Shown here: piece after piece, positions 33,026-40,265 of the stretch
Numbering within the stretch: position 1 is the stretch's first letter
How the letters are laid out: each line of letters starts with the position of its first letter
Assembly (NCBI GenBank): GCA_934343805.1
Contig: CAKRIN010000019.1
Coordinates: 1 to 48,548 of the forward strand
DNA: 48,548 nt
Source of the DNA: an uncultured Lachnospira sp.
GTDB taxonomy: Bacteria > Bacillota > Clostridia > Lachnospirales > Lachnospiraceae
Direction of reading: 5' to 3'
Position numbers and translations under genes: made by a program
The notes under the pieces: generated by a model
What the model was told of the DNA's origin: nothing
The model's database searches: none
What the model saw: the letters and a program-made list of their open reading frames with translations, nothing else

Positions 33026-33904
33026 ATGAACGATTATATTGTCAGAGCTACTGCAGCAGGTGGACAGGTAAGAGCATTTGCAGCAACAACAAAGGGCCTT
33101 GTTGAGGAGGCAAGAGACAGACATAATATGAGTCCGATTGCAACAGTGGCACTTGGAAGGCTTCTTACAGGTGGGGCAATGATGGGCGCAATGATGAAGA
33201 ATGATGCAGATATTCTTACCGTACAGATTAAGGGAAATGGACCGATTGGAAGTATGACTGTAACAGCCAATCCTAAGGGTGAGGTTAAAGGATTTGTTGG
33301 AAATCCACAGGTAATGCTGCCACTTAAAGATGGAAAGCTTGATATAGCAGGTGCTGTTGGAATAGGTGTATTAAGCGTAATTAAAGATATTGGACTTAAA
33401 GAGCCATATGTTGGAGATACTATTCTAATCACAAGTGAGATAGGTGATGATCTTACTTACTATTTTGCTAATAGTGAGCAGGTGCCATCATCTGTGGGGC
33501 TTGGGGTGCTTATGAACAAGGATAATACAGTGGAACAGTCTGGTGGATTTATTATACAGCTTATGCCGGGAGCAACAGATGAATTTATTGACAATCTTGA
33601 GAAAAGGATAAGAGAGATTAAGTCTGTTACTGCAATGCTTGAGGAGGGAATGACACCTGAGCAGATTCTTGAACACATTCTTGGAGATATGGAACTTGAG
33701 ATTCTTGATACTATACCAGCAAAATTCTATTGTAACTGTTCTAAGGACAGAGTAAGTAAGGCTGTTATAAGTGTCGGTAAAGAGGAAATCCAGAAGATGA
33801 TTGATGATGGTAAGCCGATTGAGGTTAATTGTCATTTCTGCAATTCACACTATACATTTACTGTTGATGAACTTAAGGAAATGTATGACTGTTGCACAAG
33901 ATAA
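33026..33904 (+). CDS. hslO: Redox-regulated chaperone Hsp33
   Basis: A 292-residue holdase activated by oxidation. The C-terminal zinc switch is Cys236-x-Cys238 (YCNCSKDR) and Cys269-x2-Cys272 (NCHFCNSHY). The N-terminal domain has ATVALGRLLTGGAMMGAMMK and GNGPIGSMTVTANPKGEVKGF. When the cysteines oxidise, zinc is released and the protein binds unfolded clients. ATG 33026 follows AGGAGG by 5 bases; an upstream in-frame start overlaps the methyltransferase end. The shikimate-kinase-like gene starts 23 bp after it. Confidence 0.95.
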   Translation: MNDYIVRATAAGGQVRAFAATTKGLVEEARDRHNMSPIATVALGRLLTGGAMMGAMMKNDADILTVQIKGNGPIGSMTVTANPKGEVKGFVGNPQVMLPLKDGKLDIAGAVGIGVLSVIKDIGLKEPYVGDTILITSEIGDDLTYYFANSEQVPSSVGLGVLMNKDNTVEQSGGFIIQLMPGATDEFIDNLEKRIREIKSVTAMLEEGMTPEQILEHILGDMELEILDTIPAKFYCNCSKDRVSKAVISVGKEEIQKMIDDGKPIEVNCHFCNSHYTFTVDELKEMYDCCTR

Positions 33905-33927
33905 AGCACGCGCTGACGGAGGTTGAT

Positions 33928-34440
33928 ATGAATAATATTATACTTATAGGCATGCCTGGAAGTGGTAAAAGTTCACTGGGAGTTGTTCTTGCCAAGAAGA
34001 TAGGATTTGGATTCATTGATTCGGATCTTGTTATACAGGAAAGAGAAGGAATGACACTTGAACGGATTATTGAGAAACATGGTGATGCAGGTTTTATACA
34101 GATTGAAAATGAAGTGAATTGCTCTATTAATCCGCATCACACTGTTATTGCAACAGGTGGAAGTGCTGTTTATGGTAAAGAGGCTATGGAGCACTTTAAG
34201 GATATCGGAACTGTAGTTTATCTTGAGCTGCCGCCAGAAGCGCTTGAGGAAAGACTTGGAAGCCTTAAGGAACGCGGTGTTGTATCCAATGGAAAGACAA
34301 CGGTGGAAGAAATATATGCGGACAGGGTTGCGCTATATAAGAAATATGCAGATATAACTCTTAATGAGCAGGGCAAACAGATCAGAGATACAGTAGAAAT
34401 GTTATATGATATCATTATGAATAAGGATCAGTATAATTAA
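33928..34440 (+). CDS. Shikimate kinase-like P-loop kinase
   Basis: A 170-residue P-loop kinase with the shikimate kinase outline: GMPGSGKSS (8-16), FIDSDLVIQ with Asp31/Asp33, a lid-like Arg-rich segment and a late [11 protein letters not shown]. Two substrate features differ. The Arg of the usual F-R-x-x-E is Ile57 (FIQIE), and the shikimate-binding Gly-Gly-Gly is GGS (77-79). It could be a divergent shikimate kinase or a kinase for another small molecule. No other aro gene is nearby. GGAGG stands 5 bases before ATG 33928; an earlier in-frame start overlaps hslO. Confidence 0.75.
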   Translation: MNNIILIGMPGSGKSSLGVVLAKKIGFGFIDSDLVIQEREGMTLERIIEKHGDAGFIQIENEVNCSINPHHTVIATGGSAVYGKEAMEHFKDIGTVVYLELPPEALEERLGSLKERGVVSNGKTTVEEIYADRVALYKKYADITLNEQGKQIRDTVEMLYDIIMNKDQYN

Positions 34441-34451
34441 TAATGTTCAGG

Positions 34452-34480
34452 TTGAACAATGTTATATTTTAGGGTACAAT
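34452..34480 (+). promoter_or_regulatory. Sigma-A promoter for glnS
   Basis: TTGAAC (34452-34457), a 17-bp spacer and TACAAT (34475-34480). The leader would be about 33 nt, too short for a T-box, and none is seen. Confidence 0.7.
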
Positions 34481-34519
34481 AACTTTTACCTTTTAAATAC
34501 GAAACAAGGAGGAATTGTG

Positions 34520-36196
34520 ATGGAGAACGAAGCTCTTTCTAAGAACTTTATTGAGCAGATTATAGATAAGGATATTGAAAGTGGACATTGTAAGAAGGTT
34601 ATTACAAGATTTCCACCGGAGCCTAATGGATATCTTCATATTGGACATGCTAAGTCTATATTATTGAATTATGGACTTGCAAAGGAATATGGCGGACAGT
34701 TTAATATGAGATTTGATGATACGAATCCTACTAAAGAGAAGGTAGAATTCGTTGATTCAATTAAGGCAGATGTAGAGTGGCTTGGTGCCAGGTGGAATGG
34801 TGATGTTTTATTTGCATCTGATTATTTTCCACAGATGTATGAAGCTGCTGTAAGACTTATAAAGAAAGGCAAGGCATATGTTGATGATTTGTCTGCAGAG
34901 GAGATAAGACAGTACAGAGGAACTCTTACTGAGCCAGGTAAGGAAAGTCCATACAGAAACCGCTCTGTAGAAGAGAATCTCCAGCTTTTCGAGGAAATGA
35001 AAGCAGGAAAATATGCAGACGGAACTAAAGTTTTAAGAGCTAAGATTGATATGGCATCTCCTAACATTAACATGAGAGATCCTGTTATTTACAGAGTTGC
35101 GCATATGACACATCACAGAACAGGTGACCAGTGGTGCATATATCCTATGTATGATTTTGCGCACCCTATTGAAGATGCAGTAGAGGGAATTACACATTCC
35201 ATCTGCACGCTTGAATTTGAGGATCACAGACCTCTTTATGACTGGGTTGTAATTGAGACCGGCTATAAGACATCTCCAGAAGAGAACCCTAAGCAGATAG
35301 AATTTGCCAAGTTATATCTTACTAATGTTGTAACTGGTAAGAGATATATCAAGAAGCTTGTAGAAGATGGAGTCGTTGATGGATGGGATGATCCAAGACT
35401 TGTATCTATTGCTGCTTTAAGAAGAAGAGGATTTACGCCCGAAGCTATTAAGATGTTTGTTGAACTCGTTGGCGTTACCAAGGCACAGGGTTCAGTTGAA
35501 TATCCAATGCTTGAATATTGTATAAGAGAAGATTTAAAGCTTAAGGTTAAGAGAATGATGGCGGTTCTTGATCCTGTAAAGCTTGTTATTGATAATTATC
35601 CAGAGGGTCAGGTTGAGTATATGGAAGTGGCCAATAATCAGGAGAACCCGGAGATGGGAACAAGAAAAGTTCCATTTACAAAGGAACTTTATATTGAAAG
35701 AGAAGACTTCATGGAAGAACCTCCTAAGAAGTATTTCAGATTATTCCCAGGTAATGAAGTGCGTCTTATGAATGCATATTTTGTTACATGTACAGATTTT
35801 GTCAAGGATGAGAACGGAAAAGTTGTTGAAGTGCATTGTACTTATGATCCAGAGACTAAGGGAGGCAATTTTACAGGACGTAAGGTTAAGGGAACTATTC
35901 ACTGGGTTTCTGCTACAGAAGGTGTTAAGGCAGAAGTTAGATTATATGAGAATATCGTTGATGAAGAAAAAGGTGTTTATAATGAGATAGATGGTTCTAT
36001 GAATATCAACCCGAACTCTAAGACAGTTCTCACAGAATGTTATCTTGAACCAGAACTTATGAATGCTGTAAGTGAGGATAAGTTCCAGTTTGTAAGAAAT
36101 GGTTATTTCTGCGTTGATAATAAAGATTCAGAACCAGGAAAGCCTATATTTAACAGGATAGTTTCACTTAAGAGCTCTTTCAAATTACAGAAATAG
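34520..36196 (+). CDS. glnS: Glutaminyl-tRNA synthetase
   Basis: A 558-residue class I synthetase of the GlnRS type. [15 protein letters not shown] (32-46) holds HIGH (40-43). [19 protein letters not shown] and [24 protein letters not shown] are characteristic of GlnRS rather than bacterial GluRS, and the two C-terminal beta-barrels are present. The second signature, MSKR in E. coli, reads Thr272-Gly-Lys-Arg275. Most Firmicutes lack GlnRS and amidate Glu-tRNA-Gln instead, so the gene was probably acquired by an ancestor. ATG 34520 is preferred over the GTG just before it because of spacing from AAGGAGG. DUF2225 follows after 13 bp. Confidence 0.95.
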   Translation: MENEALSKNFIEQIIDKDIESGHCKKVITRFPPEPNGYLHIGHAKSILLNYGLAKEYGGQFNMRFDDTNPTKEKVEFVDSIKADVEWLGARWNGDVLFASDYFPQMYEAAVRLIKKGKAYVDDLSAEEIRQYRGTLTEPGKESPYRNRSVEENLQLFEEMKAGKYADGTKVLRAKIDMASPNINMRDPVIYRVAHMTHHRTGDQWCIYPMYDFAHPIEDAVEGITHSICTLEFEDHRPLYDWVVIETGYKTSPEENPKQIEFAKLYLTNVVTGKRYIKKLVEDGVVDGWDDPRLVSIAALRRRGFTPEAIKMFVELVGVTKAQGSVEYPMLEYCIREDLKLKVKRMMAVLDPVKLVIDNYPEGQVEYMEVANNQENPEMGTRKVPFTKELYIEREDFMEEPPKKYFRLFPGNEVRLMNAYFVTCTDFVKDENGKVVEVHCTYDPETKGGNFTGRKVKGTIHWVSATEGVKAEVRLYENIVDEEKGVYNEIDGSMNINPNSKTVLTECYLEPELMNAVSEDKFQFVRNGYFCVDNKDSEPGKPIFNRIVSLKSSFKLQK

Positions 36197-36209
36197 TGAG
36201 GTTATCTTA

Positions 36210-36944
36210 ATGGAAGGTATTGGACAAAAGACAGAAGCAGATTACATATTTGATAAAACTATCAAATGTGATGTATGTGGGAAGGAATTTAAAACTAAGC
36301 AGGTAAGGACTGGAAGGGCAAGATTTATAGGCACGGATGATATATTAAAGCCTATTTATGAGGGAATTGATACATGTAAATATGATGTTATTCTCTGCCC
36401 TCATTGTGGTTATGCTGCATCCCAGAGAAATTACGGACATCTTACAGCCAAGCAGAGAAAGGCTATAAGAGAGAACGTTGAGCCAAGGTTTAAAGCTAAA
36501 GAGAGTGACACGGACACATATTCATATGAGAGAGCCGTCAGACGATGCAAAATGGCAATGCTCACAGAGATGGTAACAGGTGGAAAGATTAGTGAGAGTG
36601 CATATCTGTGTCTGAAGCTTGCATGGATATACAGAGGTGAGATTGAAGAAGCGCAGAATACTGGTGAGACGGATGAACGTATTAAGACGTACCATAAGTA
36701 TGAGAATGAGTATCTTGAGGATGCATATAATGGATTTAAACAGGCTGTTGCGACAGAATATCCGCCTATTGCCGGAATGGATGAGATGACAATTAATTAT
36801 CTGCTTACAAGCATAGCTGCTAATCTTGGAAGGAATGATGAGGCAAAACAGTTTGGCTCTGCAATATTAACCTCAAGAATGGCAAATGCAAAATTAAAGG
36901 ACAAAACTAGAAGTGTGTTGGAGAATATTAAGAATAATAAGTGA
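36210..36944 (+). CDS. DUF2225 family zinc-ribbon protein
   Basis: A 244-residue protein of the DUF2225 family. The N-terminus has two zinc-knuckle pairs, KCDVCGKEFK and ILCPHCGYAASQRNYG, and the C-terminal two thirds are helical and TPR-like (LCLKLAWIYRGE, YEDAYNGFKQAV-type repeats). The function is unknown; family members occur widely in Firmicutes. It starts 13 bp after glnS and is followed 21 bp later by the LTA-synthase-like gene. Confidence 0.8.
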   Translation: MEGIGQKTEADYIFDKTIKCDVCGKEFKTKQVRTGRARFIGTDDILKPIYEGIDTCKYDVILCPHCGYAASQRNYGHLTAKQRKAIRENVEPRFKAKESDTDTYSYERAVRRCKMAMLTEMVTGGKISESAYLCLKLAWIYRGEIEEAQNTGETDERIKTYHKYENEYLEDAYNGFKQAVATEYPPIAGMDEMTINYLLTSIAANLGRNDEAKQFGSAILTSRMANAKLKDKTRSVLENIKNNK

Positions 36945-36965
36945 TAAAGGGGCGTAACAATAATT

Positions 36966-38951
36966 ATGAATAAGGTTAAAGCTTTTTTTAAAAAAATTTG
37001 GACATATGATCTGGTACATACTGCGGTGTATTCAGTTTTACTTGAAATTGTTATAGAATGCTTTAACAGAAGAGGAGTAATGGGGCTTGTTTTCCCATTT
37101 ACGCATCCGGTTATATTTATTTACAATACATTAATTGTGATGGCAGCAATGACAATTGCTCTTTTCTTTAGGAGAAGAGTGTTTGTGTATTGTGTTGTGT
37201 CAGTTATATGGATAGGGCTGGCATTAACCAATTTTATAATATTGTCATCAAGAAAAACGCCTTTTACGGCGATGGATTTTTATCTGGTAAAAGATGCTAT
37301 AAAGGTAGCTGGGCTATATGTTAATATTTTAGAAATTATATTAATAGTCATTCTTGCTGCAGCAGCTATTGCGGGACTTGTGATTTTGTGGAGAAAAGGA
37401 CCAAAGAAAGAGGTTACAATTAAGAAAACCAAATTCTATGCATACGCAGTTGTACAAATGATACTGGTATTTCTGGCTGCATATGGAATGGGTACAACAT
37501 TGCTTTTAACTAATACAGTGGAAGGACATTTTGGCAATCTGGCGCAGGCATATAAGAAGTATGGTTTTTGTCATTGCTTTGTGAGCAGCGTCCTTGACAG
37601 AGGAATTAGTAAGTCCAATCTCTATTCAGAAGAATATATGGGTTCAATGAAGAAGGATCTTGATGAGGTAGATACAGAGGCCAGCCTAAAGACTCCTAAT
37701 ATAATATTTGTGCAGCTGGAATCTTTCTTTGATCCATCTCATGTTAAGGGGATTACAATGTCAGAGAATCCGCTGCCTAATTTCCAGAAACTGGTAAGTG
37801 AATGTTCGTCAGGGTATTTATCAGTTCCATGCTTTGGGGCTGGAACATGCAATACAGAATTTGAGGTTCAGACGGGAATTAATATAGATGACTTCGGACC
37901 AGGCGAGTATCCATACAGAACAATTATGAAGTCAAAAGTATGTGAGTCCATGGCATATGATCTTAAGAATCTTGGTTATGCAACACATGCAATACACAAT
38001 AACGATGGAACATTTTATGACAGAAATCTTGTCTTTTCACATCTTGGATATGATACATTTACATCCATAGAGTATATGGATGGAATTACTGAAACACCGA
38101 TGGGATGGGCCAAAGATAATATTCTTACAGGAGAAATAACTAAGGCACTTGATTCAACAGAAGGAACAGATTATGCATTTACAATATCAGTTCAGGGACA
38201 TGGTGATTATCCATCAACTCCTGTTGAGGGATATACTCCGCAGATTAAGGTTACAAATTTTCCTGTACCAGAGCAACAGACGGCATTTGAGTATTATGTT
38301 AATCAGATCCATGAGATGGATAATTTCATAGGAGAACTGGTTGAGGCTTTATCAGAAAGAGATGAAGAGACAGTGCTTGTTATGTATGGAGACCATCTTC
38401 CTACATTTGATTTTACAGAAAATATGCTGTCTAATGGAGATAAGTACCAGACACAGTATTTTATCTGGAGTAATTTTGACATGGAAAAGGAAAACAATGA
38501 TCTTCAGGCATATCAGCTGTCTTCATATGTTATGGAGCGACTCGGAATATCAGAAGGATATATAATGAAGTATCATCAGTCTAAGAAGGATGAGTCAGAG
38601 GAAGAGTACCTTAAGAATCTTAAAATCCTTGAATATGATATTCTGTATGGCAAAAAAGAAATATATGGAGGCGAAACTCCATATAAGGCAACCAATCTTA
38701 AGATGGGAATAAGTGATATCGAGATTACAGATGTATATAATTATAATGATTATGTATTCATTGAAGGCAGTAATTTTAATGATTACAGCTGCGTTATGAT
38801 TAATGGAAAAGAATATGCAACGGAGAAGATTAGTGACAGGCTCTTGCGTATCAGCGGAACGAAGGTGAAGAAGTCAGATCTGGTGGTTGTTGCACAAAAA
38901 GGCAAGGATAAAGTTGAACTCAGCCGAGTTTCATATTCCGTTAAACAATAG
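36966..38951 (+). CDS. LTA synthase-family membrane sulfatase with an extra C-terminal domain
   Basis: A 661-residue protein with five N-terminal membrane helices (about 15-205) and an extracellular sulfatase-type domain (about 240-560). Thr294 in GAGTCNTEFEV is the expected nucleophile; VQLESFFD, HNNDGTFYDRN and YGDHLP supply metal ligands. LtaS transfers glycerol phosphate from phosphatidylglycerol to build lipoteichoic acid; other members modify cell-surface glycans. A C-terminal domain of about 85 residues (575-661), beta-rich with FIEGSNFNDYSCVMINGKEY, resembles an IPT/TIG-like fold and is absent from standard LtaS. The ribosome site is weak (AAAGGGGC, far upstream). Confidence 0.88.
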   Translation: MNKVKAFFKKIWTYDLVHTAVYSVLLEIVIECFNRRGVMGLVFPFTHPVIFIYNTLIVMAAMTIALFFRRRVFVYCVVSVIWIGLALTNFIILSSRKTPFTAMDFYLVKDAIKVAGLYVNILEIILIVILAAAAIAGLVILWRKGPKKEVTIKKTKFYAYAVVQMILVFLAAYGMGTTLLLTNTVEGHFGNLAQAYKKYGFCHCFVSSVLDRGISKSNLYSEEYMGSMKKDLDEVDTEASLKTPNIIFVQLESFFDPSHVKGITMSENPLPNFQKLVSECSSGYLSVPCFGAGTCNTEFEVQTGINIDDFGPGEYPYRTIMKSKVCESMAYDLKNLGYATHAIHNNDGTFYDRNLVFSHLGYDTFTSIEYMDGITETPMGWAKDNILTGEITKALDSTEGTDYAFTISVQGHGDYPSTPVEGYTPQIKVTNFPVPEQQTAFEYYVNQIHEMDNFIGELVEALSERDEETVLVMYGDHLPTFDFTENMLSNGDKYQTQYFIWSNFDMEKENNDLQAYQLSSYVMERLGISEGYIMKYHQSKKDESEEEYLKNLKILEYDILYGKKEIYGGETPYKATNLKMGISDIEITDVYNYNDYVFIEGSNFNDYSCVMINGKEYATEKISDRLLRISGTKVKKSDLVVVAQKGKDKVELSRVSYSVKQ

Positions 38952-38980
38952 TAAAACAACTGTAAAATAACTATCTTTCA

Positions 38981-39009
38981 TTGACAGCAAATGCCTAAAA
39001 TGCTAATAT
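38981..39009 (+). promoter_or_regulatory. Strong sigma-A promoter for the cold-shock gene
   Basis: Perfect TTGACA (38981-38986), exactly 17 bp, then TAATAT (39004-39009). The transcript would begin near 39016, right at a GGTGC-TTAT-GCACC hairpin (39016-39029), which may protect the 5' end. Two tandem 11-bp repeats GTAAAA(C/T)AACT (38951-38972) lie just upstream of the -35. Confidence 0.83.
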
Positions 39010-39054
39010 GGTTAAGGTGCTTATGCACCAAGATTTTTTTTGGAGGTACTTGAA

Positions 39055-39252
39055 ATGAAGGGTACAGTTAAGTGGTTCAACAACCAGAAGGGTTACGGCT
39101 TTATTAGTGATGAGTCAGGAAAGGATGTATTCGTACATTATTCTGGACTTAACATGGAAGGCTTCAAGTCTTTAGAGGAAGGCGCTCAGGTTGAGTTTGA
39201 CGTAACAGAAGGCGCAAAGGGTCCTCAGGCTACTAACGTAACAAAATTATAA
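39055..39252 (+). CDS. csp: Cold-shock protein, CspA family
   Basis: A 65-residue single-strand nucleic-acid-binding protein. [17 protein letters not shown] carries RNP1 (KGYGFI, 12-17) and DVFVHY carries RNP2. It acts as an RNA chaperone. ATG 39055 has GGAGG 9 bases upstream; an in-frame TTG at 39040 overlaps that site. The leader is only about 40 nt, much shorter than the long cold-responsive leader of E. coli cspA. The strong promoter and terminator suggest an abundant monocistronic transcript. Confidence 0.97.
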   Translation: MKGTVKWFNNQKGYGFISDESGKDVFVHYSGLNMEGFKSLEEGAQVEFDVTEGAKGPQATNVTKL

Positions 39253-39323
39253 TCGGTTGTTTACAGTGTGCCTTTTTTATATTATATATAGAAAGATATA
39301 TTGTTACACAATAGGATTATGGG

Positions 39324-39356
39324 GGCGGTCACAATCAGGTGTGGACCGCCTTTTTT
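39324..39356 (+). terminator. Intrinsic terminator after csp
   Basis: GGCGGTC (39324-39330) pairs with GACCGCC (39344-39350), extended by ACA/TGT, then TTTTTT. Confidence 0.9.
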
Positions 39357-39366
39357 CGTGTAATAT

Positions 39367-39391
39367 GTAAGACCTGATCTTACGATATAAT
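39367..39391 (+). promoter_or_regulatory. Inverted repeat next to a TATAAT -10, upstream of the membrane protein gene
   Basis: GTAAGA-CCTGA-TCTTAC (39367-39383) is a perfect 6-bp inverted repeat that ends two bases before TATAAT (39386-39391). No good -35 is seen; ATATGT at 39363-39368 has the right distance. The position suits a repressor or activator site, but it could also be chance. Confidence 0.4.
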
Positions 39392-39416
39392 TGATTAACA
39401 AAGTCTTGGAGGTTTT

Positions 39417-40265
39417 ATGGAGAATATAGATATTAATTTTGACCAGACAGTGAGCGCTTCTACTGTAAATATGATTGCAGCCGGAGCGATACTTGTACTA
39501 TCGGTTCTTATTGTTCTTATAATTGTGACTATTAAGAGATGGCATGGGAGATTTATTCCTATGATGCTGGGATTATTGGGATATGTTGTGTTTGGTTTTA
39601 TGTTTTCTCAGATGTTTATGAGTATAATAAGACTTGCACCTAATATTGATCAGACTTTTACATATAATACGACTTCTTATATTGTAATATACAATATAGT
39701 CCTTGCAGCTGGATTTGGTATTGCAAGATGGTTTGCAGCAAAGCTTATGGTAGGAAGATTCGACAGAGAGGGAGACGTAATCCTTGCAGGTACAGGGCTT
39801 GCTATAGGTGATGCGGTTGTTATGTATGGATTATCCATATTGTCATTTTATGTATATGCGCAGGCTATTTCATCAAGGGGATTAGAACAGGCTATACAGG
39901 ACATGCTGTCTAGTGGTATATCAGCAGATAACATTATGACAGAGTATACGTCTAATATTTCGCAGTTGTTTAGCTCACCTGATGTGCTCTGGGTTCTTAT
40001 GGGATTATCAGCAGTCCTGGATATATTGTTAAATGTTTTATTGTTTATGGTAGTATATGGTGTTATGAAGAAGCAGGTTAATTATATGTATGCGTATTAT
40101 GCAATAATTGTACAGTTCGCATCTAATATACTGTTCCAGTTGTATAATGCATTTTCGCTTACAAGTATCCTGACTCTTTTTGGAATTAAGTTTATAGTTG
40201 TAATTGGTGCATCATTATATATTAAGCAATTCATATTGAAGGAGATAACATATTCAAATGACTGA
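39417..40265 (+). CDS. Multi-pass membrane protein, possibly YhfC-like
   Basis: A 282-residue protein with about seven hydrophobic segments (about 17-40, 46-70, 86-110, 120-146, 188-214, 222-245 and 250-273). The overall arrangement recalls YhfC-family intramembrane proteases, but the Glu-Glu-x-x-Arg motif of those enzymes is not visible; the matching place reads GFGIARWFA. It may be an inactive relative or an unrelated transporter-like protein. GGAGG lies 4 bases before ATG 39417. It overlaps the P-type ATPase gene by 8 bases, so it may be a partner of that pump. Confidence 0.6.
   Translation: MENIDINFDQTVSASTVNMIAAGAILVLSVLIVLIIVTIKRWHGRFIPMMLGLLGYVVFGFMFSQMFMSIIRLAPNIDQTFTYNTTSYIVIYNIVLAAGFGIARWFAAKLMVGRFDREGDVILAGTGLAIGDAVVMYGLSILSFYVYAQAISSRGLEQAIQDMLSSGISADNIMTEYTSNISQLFSSPDVLWVLMGLSAVLDILLNVLLFMVVYGVMKKQVNYMYAYYAIIVQFASNILFQLYNAFSLTSILTLFGIKFIVVIGASLYIKQFILKEITYSND

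Noticed and set aside
34727..34735. CCTACTAAA inside glnS as a twelfth array unit
   Set aside because: There is no right arm 18-19 bp downstream and it is ordinary coding sequence for PTK.
39040..39054. TTG start for the cold-shock gene
   Set aside because: The codon overlaps the GGAGG ribosome site, and the protein starting at ATG 39055 has the normal N-terminus.
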